Positions 38,225 to 47,690 are shown, counted from the first letter of the stretch. The stretch: DNA of 64,000 bases from Niabella yanshanensis (GCF_034424215.1 NZ_CP139960.1:5394001-5458000); one strand, 5' to 3'. Program-made: numbers and translations. Notes: generated by a model not told the origin, from the letters alone.

Positions 38225-38232
38225 CAAAATTA
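38225..38232 (-). promoter_or_regulatory. Candidate -7 promoter box for the DUF1003 gene
   Basis: The minus strand reads TAATTTTG followed by CGCCC, a TAnnTTTG match 12 bases before the ATG at 38213. Confidence 0.45.
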
Positions 38233-38363
38233 GCTAATCTGACGGTTACATAAATGAAAGCCTGGCTGCCGGTGTACAAACAACTTAATCCGCGGCTAAC
38301 GGCGGTATCAGAAACGCCACAGTATTGTTAGGATGGCACCTGTAACCGTCTGCCGGAAGCTTG

Positions 38364-39056
38364 CTATTGCTCCCACAGTTTTACACCGCCGTCAATACCA
38401 TCTATATTGTTAACCAGGATGATATTATCGTCCAGTTTAAAATCAAGTTTCCTGGACAATCCACCTCCGATGTACAATCGGTCGTAATTGAAAACAGTTT
38501 TGGTTACGGAGAGCACATACTGCATTCTTTTATTCCATTTTTTCTTGCCGATCTCGTTATAAGCCGCTTCCCCGATAAACGCATCATAATCCTGTCCTTT
38601 ATGAATAGGGTGGTGGGCTACTTCCAGATGAGGTAACACTTTCCCCTCCAGGTAGAAGGCCGTACCAAAGCCGGTTCCCAATGTGGTCATCATTTCAAAC
38701 CCTTTGCCGCTTACGCAGCCAAGGCCCAGCAGGTCAGCGTCGTTTACAACCCTTGCAGGCTTTCCCAAGGTAACCATTAGCTCTTCGGCAAGGTTGATCC
38801 CGGCCCAATAGCCTGTGCCGAGATTGGGGGCCGTATGAACAATACCATCTCTTACATATCCCGGGAAACCTGCCGATACGCGATCATATTTAAAGGTCTG
38901 TACCAGTTCTTTTATTGTGGCCAGTACATTTTTAGGATTAGCGGATTGAGGGGTGGGGACTTTCGTATACTCCTGTAATATTTTTCCGCTCTTACTAAGT
39001 GTGCATGCTTTTATTTTCGATCCGCCGATATCAATTGAAAGTGTAATTGCTGCCAT
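38364..39056 (-). CDS. ROK-family sugar kinase (polyphosphate-glucokinase-like)
   Basis: The 230-residue protein starts with the phosphate-binding loop LSIDIGGSKIKACTL, has VSAGFPGYVRDGIV, the catalytic Asp in VVNDADLLGLG, the second phosphate loop TLGTGFGTAFY, and YIGGGLSRKL near the C-terminus. It lacks the CxCGxxGC zinc motif of NagC/Mlc regulators, so a kinase is more likely. Short members of this type use polyphosphate or ATP to phosphorylate glucose; donor not resolvable here. Confidence 0.85.
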   Translation of the reverse strand: MAAITLSIDIGGSKIKACTLSKSGKILQEYTKVPTPQSANPKNVLATIKELVQTFKYDRVSAGFPGYVRDGIVHTAPNLGTGYWAGINLAEELMVTLGKPARVVNDADLLGLGCVSGKGFEMMTTLGTGFGTAFYLEGKVLPHLEVAHHPIHKGQDYDAFIGEAAYNEIGKKKWNKRMQYVLSVTKTVFNYDRLYIGGGLSRKLDFKLDDNIILVNNIDGIDGGVKLWEQ

Positions 39057-39099
39057 TATTGTTGTTTATATGGTAAAGGTTTATATTGTTACTGGTAAA

Positions 39100-40293
39100 C
39101 TATCGTTCAAAAAGCCCAAAGGTTCCGCCGGTCCATGTTTTATCTTTATTATAGCGTACCCCGATCATTTTACCCTTGCTTAGGCGAACGAGATTGTTGG
39201 CAGGAACGGGGCGCGCCGCGTTTTTTGGCCAAAAGTAAAATACCCGGATCTCTGCTTTCGCCGGCTCGTCAGGAGTTTGTATTACGGATGCATAAGTAAC
39301 TTTTTTTTGTAGAATCCAGTTTTGAGGATCTTCTATATTTTGGATATCATCCGGGGTTATATCAATGACAACTCCCTGCCCTGCGAAGGAAAAAAGCGGT
39401 TTTAAAACATAATTCTGCAGGTCTTCCGGTATATGTTCTACCTGGTCAAGGTATTGTGTAGATGGAATATTGGGATGCTGTATCAATGGCAGGGTATATT
39501 TGCTAATCCGATAAAACCAGTTGGGGTGAGGCATCCATTCTACTTCCAGGTCTTCGAACAGTACTTTAGCTTTTTCCTGCACCCAATCTTCCTGTTGCAG
39601 CAATTCATCGAAAATCACCCGGTTGTAAATTCTTTTGATGCGTGTTTCTTTGCCTTCTTTCAAATAAAAAAGTTGCTTTCCTTTTTGGATCAGTTCCGTA
39701 ACACAAAGCGGTATAATGCCGGTATATTCTTGGGTGCAATAAAAATCGATATTGGTTTTTTGCTGGTGGGGAAATATTTCGAGCAGCACAACATGCTCGG
39801 GTTCATGTCCGTTCAGTAAAAGATCTTTTAATAGTTTCAGATACGAATCTCTATCCAGGCCGTTCAGGTAGCTGGAGTAATGGGACGGAGCGCTAAAATG
39901 TTTATAGAAAACATCATCCAACAACACCTCAAAGGCAAAAAGGGTAGGAAATGCCTGCATTTCTATGAGTTGAGGTTCCAGCTTCTGCTGATCATTGATA
40001 CAAACCCCAAAATCGAAAGTAATGCAGGAAGGGTAATCATCTTCATTCAATACCTGTAATTCGCGGGGAATTGCATTTTGTGTAAGCGCTTTAAAATCGG
40101 GCTTCAAAATTACATCCACAATGCTTTCGCAGGCGCTAAGCAGTTGGTTTGTAAAATCCCTGGGGACAAAAACAGGTGTTTCGGCAGACCTGAACTGTAT
40201 TGTGCCATGTTTACTGTTCAGTTCTTTGAGGAAAGCCTCATACTTTTCCGTCGTAAAATTGCTGTTATACTGTGCTCTTAAATCGGGTACCAT
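39100..40293 (-). CDS. Uncharacterised ATP-grasp-like protein
   Basis: The 397-residue protein has no family name I can give with certainty. Its C-terminal half has ATP-grasp features: YVLKPLFSFAGQGVVIDI (~295-312, a Lys and Gly-rich nucleotide loop), WILQKKVTYASVI (~327-339), AEIRVFYFWP (~349-358) and NNLVRLSKGKMIGVRYNKDK (~366-385), ending TGGTFGLFER. The N-terminal half contains ITFDFGVCIND and LIEMQAFPTLFAFEVL. ATP-grasp enzymes join carboxylates to amines or thiols. It lies just upstream of the ROK kinase on the same strand and could share its transcript. Confidence 0.55.
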   Translation of the reverse strand: MVPDLRAQYNSNFTTEKYEAFLKELNSKHGTIQFRSAETPVFVPRDFTNQLLSACESIVDVILKPDFKALTQNAIPRELQVLNEDDYPSCITFDFGVCINDQQKLEPQLIEMQAFPTLFAFEVLLDDVFYKHFSAPSHYSSYLNGLDRDSYLKLLKDLLLNGHEPEHVVLLEIFPHQQKTNIDFYCTQEYTGIIPLCVTELIQKGKQLFYLKEGKETRIKRIYNRVIFDELLQQEDWVQEKAKVLFEDLEVEWMPHPNWFYRISKYTLPLIQHPNIPSTQYLDQVEHIPEDLQNYVLKPLFSFAGQGVVIDITPDDIQNIEDPQNWILQKKVTYASVIQTPDEPAKAEIRVFYFWPKNAARPVPANNLVRLSKGKMIGVRYNKDKTWTGGTFGLFER

Positions 40294-40431
40294 TAAAACA
40301 AAATATAGTTGACAAGATAGTGAATAAGTTTTAGTGATAATAATTAAATGACAAAAAGTTTTTATAAGTTAATATGGGTAGTAAAGATTGATAAATGAGG
40401 AGTTTAACTGCTAAAACCCTACCTTGCATTT

Positions 40432-42264
40432 ATGAGGCATTTAAGAGCTCTGGGAAAATATTTTTGGAAGTACAGGGTAAGATTAGGAGCGGGGATTTTG
40501 TTTGTAGTGTTGTCTAACTACTTTAACGTTTTATCGCCACAGCTCATGAGGTTTATTATCAATTATGTCGACAATGCACTGTCGCTAACCCATAGCCGGG
40601 TGACGGGAACAGATGACGGATATGATTTCCTGGTTAAAAAGGTAATTGGTTGGATTGGTGTGCAAAGCAATGTAGGGCGGGTAGTTATTATAGCCAGTCT
40701 CATTATTTTGCTGCTTGCCTTGCTAAGAAGCTTTTTTATGTTTTTGATGCGGCAGACCATCATTGTAATGAGCCGTCATATAGAGTACGATCAAAAGAAT
40801 GAAGTGTATGCCAAATATCAAAGCCTCGATAACTTGTTCTTTAAACGTCATGCAATTGGTGATTTGATGAACCGTATCGCCGAAGATGTAAGCCGGGTGC
40901 GCATCTTCACGGGCCCTGCGATCATGTACATTGTAAACCTGGTTTCCGTAATAGCATTGAGTGTTTTTTTTATGCTCCAAAGCAGTAAAGAGCTTACTTT
41001 TTACGTATTAATTCCATTGCCTGTACTGGCTATTATTATTTATTTTGTCAATAGTACCATTCACAAAAAAAGCGAACGCATACAGGAAGCCTTGTCGGAT
41101 CTTACTACCAATGCCCAGGAGTCATATTCTGGAATCCGTGTTATTAAATCATTTGTACAGGAGCGTTCTATGCTTGATTTTTTCCAGGTAAATACCGAGC
41201 GGTATAGAAAGAATGCAGTAAGTCTGGCCAAAACAGAAGCTATTTATTTCCCCGCTATCAACCTGCTGATTGGTATTAGTACCTTGTGTACTATTATGAT
41301 CGGGGGGCTTTATTATATCAATCATGAGCACAACATCAGCCTGGGAACTATAGTTGAGTTTATAGTTTATGTAAATATGCTCACCTTCCCGGTAAGTGCC
41401 ATTGGTTTAACCGCGAGTATGGTGCAACGTGCCGCAGCATCTCAAAAACGTTTGAATGAGTTCCTGGACATTGAACCCGAAGTGAAAGACAGCACATCAG
41501 CAAAAGATGCAGTGATTGAGGGCATAGTAGATTTTAACAATGTAACATTTACCTACCCTGATACGGGAATTACGGCGCTCAGGAATTTCAATCTTCATAT
41601 AAAGAAAGGAGAGAAAATTGCTATTACCGGCAGAACGGGCAGTGGTAAATCAACTATAGCCCAGCTCTTGTTACGGATGTATAATGTGGAGGCGGGTAAT
41701 ATTGAGCTTGACAAAACACCGCTGGCAAATCTGCAATTGTCATCGCTGCGCCAGCAGATCAGTTATGTACCCCAGGATGTTTTTTTATTTAGTGATACGG
41801 TAGAGAATAATATTCGTTTTGGTATTCCTAATGCAAAAAAAGAAGCCGTGGTAGAAGCTGCCCGCATTGCGGGTGTGGATAAGGAGATAGAAGGTTTTGC
41901 GAATGGATATGATACCCTGATCGGCGAACGCGGTGTTACTTTAAGCGGCGGACAAAAACAAAGGATATCGATAGCCAGGGCGCTGATCAAAGATCCGGGA
42001 TTAATTATTTTTGACGATTGCCTAAGCGCCGTAGATGCCAAAACAGAAAAAGAGATCATGGGCCGGTTAAACGAATACCTGGCTGATAAAACGGCTATCA
42101 TTATTACCCATCGTGTTTTCTCTTTACTCAATTTTGACCGGATTATTGTACTGGAGGAAGGCCACATTGTTGAAGAGGGTACCCATGAACAGTTAATGCA
42201 GATTCCTGATGGTTTTTATGCCAGGCTTTATGCACGGCAACAGGGACATACCGGTCATCAGTAG
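40432..42264 (+). CDS. ABC exporter half-transporter (permease-ATPase fusion)
   Basis: The 610-residue protein has six N-terminal membrane helices (~15-315, type IV exporter fold) and a C-terminal ATPase. The Walker A is GRTGSGKST (~400), the signature is LSGGQKQR, and Walker B is IIFDDCLSAVD, where Asp529 replaces the usual catalytic Glu, followed by the H loop ITHR. This resembles MdlA/SmdA-like subunits that pair with a partner. No partner gene is in the window. Substrate unknown; probably lipids or drugs. Confidence 0.9.
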   Translation: MRHLRALGKYFWKYRVRLGAGILFVVLSNYFNVLSPQLMRFIINYVDNALSLTHSRVTGTDDGYDFLVKKVIGWIGVQSNVGRVVIIASLIILLLALLRSFFMFLMRQTIIVMSRHIEYDQKNEVYAKYQSLDNLFFKRHAIGDLMNRIAEDVSRVRIFTGPAIMYIVNLVSVIALSVFFMLQSSKELTFYVLIPLPVLAIIIYFVNSTIHKKSERIQEALSDLTTNAQESYSGIRVIKSFVQERSMLDFFQVNTERYRKNAVSLAKTEAIYFPAINLLIGISTLCTIMIGGLYYINHEHNISLGTIVEFIVYVNMLTFPVSAIGLTASMVQRAAASQKRLNEFLDIEPEVKDSTSAKDAVIEGIVDFNNVTFTYPDTGITALRNFNLHIKKGEKIAITGRTGSGKSTIAQLLLRMYNVEAGNIELDKTPLANLQLSSLRQQISYVPQDVFLFSDTVENNIRFGIPNAKKEAVVEAARIAGVDKEIEGFANGYDTLIGERGVTLSGGQKQRISIARALIKDPGLIIFDDCLSAVDAKTEKEIMGRLNEYLADKTAIIITHRVFSLLNFDRIIVLEEGHIVEEGTHEQLMQIPDGFYARLYARQQGHTGHQ

Positions 42265-42319
42265 GCTATCTGCTTCAATTGCAGTGTTATTTTTTCATTT
42301 AAAACTTTATTTTTATAGG

Positions 42320-42967
42320 ATGACATTTACATTTTCCATTACGCTGGTTATTGCAGCCATCACTGTTATCGTTTCGCTTTTAGGTTTTAATAGCCCTAAA
42401 GTAATTGAGAGCCTGGTTTTCTACGGACCAGCTATTTCGAAAAGGCGGCAATATTACAGGTTTATTACCTGTGGGTTTATTCATGCTGATTTTATGCATC
42501 TTGCATTTAACATGCTGGCTTTTTATTCTTTTGGTATTACTTTAGAACAAGGTTTATTTGCGTCACCGGAGATATTTGGAACGGAAGCTCCCTTTTATTA
42601 TGCCATGTTGTATTTCGGCGGGCTAATTATATCCAGTGTGCCGGATTATTTCAAACATAAGGATAATTATTATTTTAGAAGTCTCGGAGCTTCCGGAGCA
42701 GTATCGGCTGTCATATTCTCCTGCATTGTTTTGTATCCAACTATGGGTATCGGATTTATTTTTATCCCCGTTCCTATACCGGGTTGGATATTTGGCTTAC
42801 TTTACCTGGCGATTTCGGCTTATCTCGACAAGCAAGGTAAAGGGAATATCAATCACGGGGCCCATTTGTGGGGAGCCATATTCGGTATAGTCTTTACGGT
42901 CCTTTTCGTTTCTTTAAAAGGTGAGATTAATGTGTGGCAGAATTTTATCAGCAACATTCGCGGATGA
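42320..42967 (+). CDS. Rhomboid-family intramembrane serine protease
   Basis: From ATG 42320 the product is 215 residues (the open frame extends upstream into the ABC gene). Six membrane segments are visible. HADFMHLAFNMLAFYSFG is the rhomboid TM2 motif; the catalytic pair is Ser125 in SLGASGAVSA and His182 in NHGAHLWGAIFG. It cleaves membrane-spanning substrates; none can be named. It starts 55 bases after the ABC gene. Confidence 0.92.
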   Translation: MTFTFSITLVIAAITVIVSLLGFNSPKVIESLVFYGPAISKRRQYYRFITCGFIHADFMHLAFNMLAFYSFGITLEQGLFASPEIFGTEAPFYYAMLYFGGLIISSVPDYFKHKDNYYFRSLGASGAVSAVIFSCIVLYPTMGIGFIFIPVPIPGWIFGLLYLAISAYLDKQGKGNINHGAHLWGAIFGIVFTVLFVSLKGEINVWQNFISNIRG

Positions 42968-43226
42968 TCTTCCGGGCTGCTATTTTATAGCTGTTTCGTT
43001 TCATTATGCATGAACTCCTGCTCAGAAGCCAGTGCAGGAATTTAAAGCATGATTCCATATGATTGTTGTTACTAAGTGCCACTGCTACCAATTATATCTG
43101 TCGTTATGCCCGCTGTGTTGGCATCTTGTTAAAAGGTTATTCGTCGCCTGATCAAATCAGTAAAATAGTCGTTTAAAAGTGCTATTTTAGATAGGTTAAA
43201 CCGATTTATTAATAAAACGTATTGCA

Positions 43227-43493
43227 ATGTCTGAACATCATTTTTCGCGCGGCTTCGACTCCTGGCAAAAAACTCATTTTGAAGTAGTTGAGGCGCTTTG
43301 TTATTTACGGGATCTGCAGGAAGAAAAAGAGAGTAAAAACTTTTCGCAAATGCTCGACAGGAGCGCTACTGAAGATCTGTATCAGCTGGCGATAGAACTT
43401 ACTGATAAGTTTGAGGCAGAAAAAGTAGAAAGGGGAGGAAGCACGTTATTTGATCTGATAGAAGAGTTCGTTTACAAAGAAACCAAACATTAG
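43227..43493 (+). CDS. Small hypothetical soluble protein
   Basis: The 88-residue acidic protein is predicted helical (EVVEALCYLRDLQEEKESKN, DLYQLAIELTDKFEAEKV). No family is recognised. A strong terminator follows it. Confidence 0.6.
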   Translation: MSEHHFSRGFDSWQKTHFEVVEALCYLRDLQEEKESKNFSQMLDRSATEDLYQLAIELTDKFEAEKVERGGSTLFDLIEEFVYKETKH

Positions 43494-43510
43494 GAAACAT
43501 AATAAAACAA

Positions 43511-43549
43511 AAAAACGACGTGTACTTTTAAATACACGTCGTTTTTTTA
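43511..43549. terminator. Bidirectional terminator between the hypothetical gene and tmRNA
   Basis: Arms of 14 bases (43511-43524 and 43533-43546; core ACGACGTGTA / TACACGTCGT) with A and T runs on both sides serve convergent transcripts. Confidence 0.9.
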
Positions 43550-43551
43550 AG

Positions 43552-43934
43552 TGGAGGCGACCGGGATCGAACCGGTGTCCAAACATATCCTCCAAAAGCT
43601 TTCTACATGCTTATTTCTTTATTATTTGTCGGCAATGAACCGGGAAAGAACCAACCAATTCAAAACTTAGCTGCCCCGAAGTTTCGGGGGTCTTTTGCTA
43701 CGCTCACAGCCTTGCGCAGCAGCATTCTGTTTTTGTTTTTAAGTCGGCGGCGGAGCTTGGTAACAGACCAACCTGCTCAAGCGGCCCTAATGACTATCTA
43801 ATCACTGATTAGGCAGCCATGGCATACTGTGTATTGCCATTTGAAGTTTGAGTATTCAGATTAACGGGCTAATTACACAACGCCCGACATGCTTACACTT
43901 TCAAAGACCTACGCTGTCAAAACCAAGCGCCCCC
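43552..43934 (-). ncRNA. ssrA: Transfer-messenger RNA
   Basis: The minus strand ends with the tRNA-like 3' part, GGTTCGATCCCGG T-arm and CGCCTCC acceptor strand plus discriminator A. The 5' end GGGGGCG pairs with CGCCTCC with one G-U. CCA is not encoded. The tag frame at 43838-43809 reads GGC AAT ACA CAG TAT GCC ATG GCT GCC TAA, peptide GNTQYAMAA, the type used in this phylum (starts with Gly, ends AMAA/ALAA). The stop is embedded in a TAATCA-TGATTAG hairpin as usual. The 383-base length fits. tmRNA rescues stalled ribosomes and tags nascent proteins for decay. Confidence 0.93.
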
Positions 43935-43989
43935 CATTTCAACTAAGATTTAAGACTCTCTATTTCACTATTATGCTTAAACCAGCATA

Positions 43990-43997
43990 CAAAGATA
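43990..43997 (-). promoter_or_regulatory. Candidate -7 promoter box of ssrA
   Basis: The minus strand reads TATCTTTG about 55 bases before the mature 5' end of tmRNA, leaving room for a processed precursor leader. Confidence 0.45.
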
Positions 43998-44065
43998 CAG
44001 CTTTTATCTTATTTTTCCGAATTTGTACGAACAGTCACCTGTCAACATCCAACTGCAATCTTTTC

Positions 44066-45451
44066 TTACCGTCCCCATCCGAACCAATCGTTACCGTTGG
44101 CGTACAACATTAAACCTAATAACAGGATCATGCCCACCATTTGCGCATATTCCAAAAACTTCTCATTAGGCTTACGGCCACTTACCATTTCATACAACGT
44201 AAACATTACATGACCACCATCCAATGCCGGGATCGGGAGTAGGTTCATAAATGCCAATACAATAGAAAGGAAGGCTGTAATGTTCCAGAATGCTTCCCAG
44301 CTCCAGAAAGTCGGAAATACAGAACCCATTGCCTTAAAACCTCCTACGCCTTTGTAGGCTTCTGTTTTAGGATTCAGGATCAAAGCAAACTGATCTATAT
44401 AGGCTTTCAGCTTTTCAATTGACTTATTGACACCTGCCGGAAATGCTGCCAGGAAGCCATATTCCCGTTTTTCTATTTTATAAGCGCCCAGGGCTTCGTA
44501 TTCTTTATCTGTTAAAAAAGGAATACCGATTCTACCGTCAGCATCAACCTTTGCAGTTAGTGCAACAGGTTGACCTTTACGTGTTACAGAAAGGGCAACG
44601 GTTTGATTTTTTTTGTTTTTAAGAATAGCGGACATTTCATCGTAAAACTTCACCGGTGTGGAGTCAATAGCCGTGATCAGGTCCATTTTTTGCAAGCCGG
44701 CCTTATAACCACCCAAAGTATCCATTTTGAACTTCTTGTCGTATTCTCCTACATAAGCGGGTACGCGCTCAGTAAACATATATGCTTTCTTTCGCCTGCT
44801 TTCCACCAGCTTACCAATTAAGTTTACCGGCACATTCACTGTCATTTTTTGGCCGTTGCGTTCTACATCGATTGTCTCACTGCCGATCAGGATTTTTGCA
44901 GCCAGGTCTTCAAAATAAGGCACGGGCTGACCATTAACCGCCAGTATTTTATCACCTGAACGTAACCCTATGTCACTCATCAGGCTATCGGTAACGGCTA
45001 CTCCATCCCTTAAAGAGCTCATGGGAGTCTTTTGCTCGCCCCAAACAAATAAGATCATGGCGTAAATAATAAAAGCAACCAGCACATTCATAATAATACC
45101 GGCCAGCATAATGATCAAACGTTGCCAGGCAGGCTTACTTCTGAACTCATAAGACTTTGGTGGTTGTTTCATTTGCTCTTTGTCCATGCTCTCATCAATC
45201 ATTCCGCTAATCTTAACATAGCCACCCAGGGGCAACCATCCAACACCATACTCGGTGTCGCCTACTTTCTTCTTAAACAGGGAAAACCAGGGATCAAAAA
45301 ATAAATAGAATTTTTCAACACGGCAACCAAACCATCTCGCAGTAATATAATGGCCAAATTCGTGTAACAAAACAAGGATTGAAAGGGCCAGAATAAGTTG
45401 AGCAACCTGTACAGCAACACCAGACCAGTTAATAGCTAAAGTATAAAACAT
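44066..45451 (-). CDS. rseP: Site-2 zinc metalloprotease (M50, RseP)
   Basis: From the ATG at 45451 the product is 461 residues. The metal site is HEFGH (30-34) in the first membrane helix, and the third ligand is in LLPIPALDGGHVMF near the C-terminus. Two PDZ-like regions (LRSGDKILAVNGQPVPYFED and GGYKAGLQKMDLITAIDSTP) lie between. RseP-type proteases cut membrane-bound regulators, such as anti-sigma factors, inside the membrane. The upstream frame to 45526 is not needed; a TATCTTTG box at 45486-45493 fits the 45451 start. Confidence 0.93.
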   Translation of the reverse strand: MFYTLAINWSGVAVQVAQLILALSILVLLHEFGHYITARWFGCRVEKFYLFFDPWFSLFKKKVGDTEYGVGWLPLGGYVKISGMIDESMDKEQMKQPPKSYEFRSKPAWQRLIIMLAGIIMNVLVAFIIYAMILFVWGEQKTPMSSLRDGVAVTDSLMSDIGLRSGDKILAVNGQPVPYFEDLAAKILIGSETIDVERNGQKMTVNVPVNLIGKLVESRRKKAYMFTERVPAYVGEYDKKFKMDTLGGYKAGLQKMDLITAIDSTPVKFYDEMSAILKNKKNQTVALSVTRKGQPVALTAKVDADGRIGIPFLTDKEYEALGAYKIEKREYGFLAAFPAGVNKSIEKLKAYIDQFALILNPKTEAYKGVGGFKAMGSVFPTFWSWEAFWNITAFLSIVLAFMNLLPIPALDGGHVMFTLYEMVSGRKPNEKFLEYAQMVGMILLLGLMLYANGNDWFGWGR

Positions 45452-45485
45452 TATGGTATAATAAAATCTATTCTTAAGAATCACG

Positions 45486-45493
45486 CAAAGATA
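45486..45493 (-). promoter_or_regulatory. Candidate -7 promoter box of rseP
   Basis: The minus strand reads TATCTTTG 35 bases before the ATG at 45451 (TAnnTTTG consensus). Confidence 0.45.
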
Positions 45494-45641
45494 CATTGAA
45501 TGGTCATACTGAATTGCTAAAAACACATTTTGAGGGCGCTATATTTTTTGTATGGTCCAGTATATTATTTATTTTAATATCTTGTATTTTATAGTGAAAT
45601 TGCCTATATAGATTAATTTCTTCTATTTAACAAGTATTTTA

Positions 45642-45670
45642 TTGTTTTTTCAAAAACATAGTTATATTTG
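45642..45670 (+). promoter_or_regulatory. Promoter of the PUR-family gene
   Basis: TTG at 45642-45644 and TATATTTG at 45663-45670 are separated by 18 bases, a good match to the Bacteroidota TTTG/TAnnTTTG promoter. The start codon lies 37 bases downstream. Confidence 0.6.
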
Positions 45671-45707
45671 TTAGCTAGTAAACTTCTATAAAGTAAATAA
45701 TACGAAA

Positions 45708-46181
45708 GTGGAGAACGGAAACAACGAAAAAAAACTGGAAGCTATTTATAGCAAAAGGCTTCGTGCCGGAAAAAGAAGAACTTATTTCTTTGATGTGCGG
45801 GCAACCAAAGGAAACGATTATTATTTGACAATTACTGAAAGTCGAAAAAGGTTTGACGATAATGGTTATGACAGGCATAAGGTTTTTCTTTATAAAGAAG
45901 ATTTCAATAAGTTTTTAAAGGCTTTGAATGAAGCGGTTGACTATGTAAAAACTGATTTGATGCCTGATTTTGATTTCGATGCGTTCAATCATGATGATTA
46001 CGATGAAGAGGGAGGCCAGCATCATGCTTATGTTGCGCCCGTTGCAGCTTCCGCTCCTGTTGAGGCACCTGCGCCGGTAGAAGAGCCTACCAACGACGAA
46101 AAGGTGGTAGAAAATGTAGAACCTAAAACAACCGAAACCGGAAATACATCTACTACACATGAAGAAGTAGATAAGTGGTAA
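45708..46181 (+). CDS. PUR-family nucleic-acid-binding protein (DUF3276)
   Basis: The 157-residue protein starts at GTG 45708. Residues ~8-90 (AIYSKRLRAGKRRTYFFDVR, NDYYLTITESRKRF, FLYKEDFNKFLKALNEAVDY) form the PUR-alpha-like repeat typical of DUF3276, which binds single-stranded DNA or RNA. The C-terminal ~65 residues are an acidic, Pro/Ala/Glu-rich disordered tail (APVEAPAPVEEPTNDEKVV). A GTG start and a well-formed promoter lie upstream. Confidence 0.85.
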   Translation: MENGNNEKKLEAIYSKRLRAGKRRTYFFDVRATKGNDYYLTITESRKRFDDNGYDRHKVFLYKEDFNKFLKALNEAVDYVKTDLMPDFDFDAFNHDDYDEEGGQHHAYVAPVAASAPVEAPAPVEEPTNDEKVVENVEPKTTETGNTSTTHEEVDKW

Positions 46182-46217
46182 TAGCCGTTCGCCGGTTGGG
46201 ATAACAATATTAAGAAT

Positions 46218-46254
46218 GAAGCCGCCCTGATGTCAGAGCGGCTTCTTCGCTTTA
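46218..46254. terminator. Terminator between convergent genes
   Basis: GAAGCCGC (46218-46225) pairs with GCGGCTTC (46238-46245) and an inner CTGA-TCAG helix extends it; the plus tail is TTCGCTTT. It serves the PUR gene and possibly the opposing lipoprotein gene. Confidence 0.65.
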
Positions 46255-46269
46255 CAAACTTTTTCTTCA

Positions 46270-47418
46270 TTACTTACAGCATAGATCAGTCAGGCTCCAT
46301 GATGGTATGGTAAGTGATGTTTGGCTGGCTCCATGAGAAAATACACCTTCCGATGTTACAGTAGCTTTGACATTAGCTCCGAATTGCGTGCGGTAATCGC
46401 CCTTGTTGATAATATAATCCTCAACTATGGTGCGGCTGGCATTGCGTTCATGAAACCATAACAGCGGTGCAACGGCTGTAATATTACCCGAAGTAAATCC
46501 TGTGTTATATTCGGCAGTCGAGACGGTAAGATGACCATAGAAGGTAAAGGCATACAGTGAAGCCTGCCACTTGATGGTCTTACGGACTTTCATTTTGTTA
46601 CACCCATTATTAGCCGGCAGCAGGTTGCTCACCAATGTAATGCGACCCAGACCCCGTCCCAGAACCGGCCATGTGTTGGCCCTCGCTGCGATACCATTGG
46701 AGTATACGGTGTATCCGTCAGCATCGGCGCTCAGAAACTTTTCTACGTACCTGCTCTCGGCAATAAGGTTGGGGTAGTATATTTTCCCTTCCACCAACTG
46801 GCATGCAGGAACCGGGGGCTTAGGCGGGGCAGGGGCATCATCATCGTCAAATTCCCAGCGGTCAATATCTTTCATACGCGGAATCCATGTGGTTGACCCT
46901 GGCGGGCGTAAGATATCAAAATAGAAATTCAGGAAGTCGCCATCAAACCTGATCAGTTCGCGGAGGTTAAAGGGTAATAAGCTGGTTATTTTCTTTTGAT
47001 AGGCCACGTTGTCTATGCCTGCTTTAGTCCAGCCCTCCTGCAAAAACGAATAGTACTTGTCCTTCAGTAAAGCAATGTATTTCTCTTTTTCAATATCAGT
47101 ATTTATCAGGCTGGCGGTTTGCAGGTCTTTTTGATAGGATTCATAGAGCCCAGCGTTTAGCTCTCTAAACGTTGCATTTAGTTTTTCCTGTAGTGGCTTT
47201 GTGAGCTCGGCCACTTCATCAAAGAATTTTTGAGGTATGGGAGAGCTTGTAGGGATCGAGTCATTTTCAGCTGTCGCAGCAATTTTTGAAGTTCTCGACC
47301 TGCTGTCTGCGGCCAGGTTGTTGTCTTTAAAAGGATTGGATACTGGCTTGTCCTGTTTGGTGCAATGGCATAAAAAGATCATCAGCGCGAAAAGTAAAAC
47401 GGGGTGCACGTGTTTCAT
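46270..47418 (-). CDS. Probable lipoprotein of unknown function
   Basis: The 382-residue protein begins MKHVHPVLLFALMIFLCHCT, a lipoprotein-like signal with Cys17 and Cys19; the lipobox is not canonical. The mature part has a charged helical region (~60-150), a Pro-rich linker (DDDDAPAPPKPPVPAC) and a C-terminal domain with several Tyr/Trp, ending SLTDLCCK. I recognise no family. It lies about 300 bases downstream of the collagen-like lipoprotein on the same strand. Confidence 0.6.
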   Translation of the reverse strand: MKHVHPVLLFALMIFLCHCTKQDKPVSNPFKDNNLAADSRSRTSKIAATAENDSIPTSSPIPQKFFDEVAELTKPLQEKLNATFRELNAGLYESYQKDLQTASLINTDIEKEKYIALLKDKYYSFLQEGWTKAGIDNVAYQKKITSLLPFNLRELIRFDGDFLNFYFDILRPPGSTTWIPRMKDIDRWEFDDDDAPAPPKPPVPACQLVEGKIYYPNLIAESRYVEKFLSADADGYTVYSNGIAARANTWPVLGRGLGRITLVSNLLPANNGCNKMKVRKTIKWQASLYAFTFYGHLTVSTAEYNTGFTSGNITAVAPLLWFHERNASRTIVEDYIINKGDYRTQFGANVKATVTSEGVFSHGASQTSLTIPSWSLTDLCCK

Positions 47419-47655
47419 GTGTTGGGTTTTTAGAGTTTTAATTTTTAAGTTACCCTTTCTATATAGCTTTATTGAGTGGGGCTATATTGATTGGTTTACG
47501 TTGTAAAACTATTCCACAGAGTACCGCTTTTATTCCCCTAAAAACATGATTTTAGTATAAACCCCATCACTAAAATATGCGATGAAACTCAGTAAGCGCC
47601 GGTGTTCTGCCTTTGTAATTCGCTTTTTATGAGTGATCGGAGATGAGGACCTGAA

Positions 47656-47690
47656 GAAAACCGCCTCATGAATAAGAGACGGTTTTCTTT
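47656..47690 (-). terminator. Terminator of the collagen-like gene
   Basis: GAAAACCGCCTC (47656-47667) and GAGACGGTTTTC (47676-47687) pair with one mismatch around ATGAATAA. It lies 30 bases after the stop on the minus strand; the T tail is short. Confidence 0.55.

Noticed and set aside
43889-44113. Plus-strand frame of 74 codons between tmRNA and rseP
   Set aside because: It crosses the tmRNA 5' end and the end of rseP; a shadow frame.
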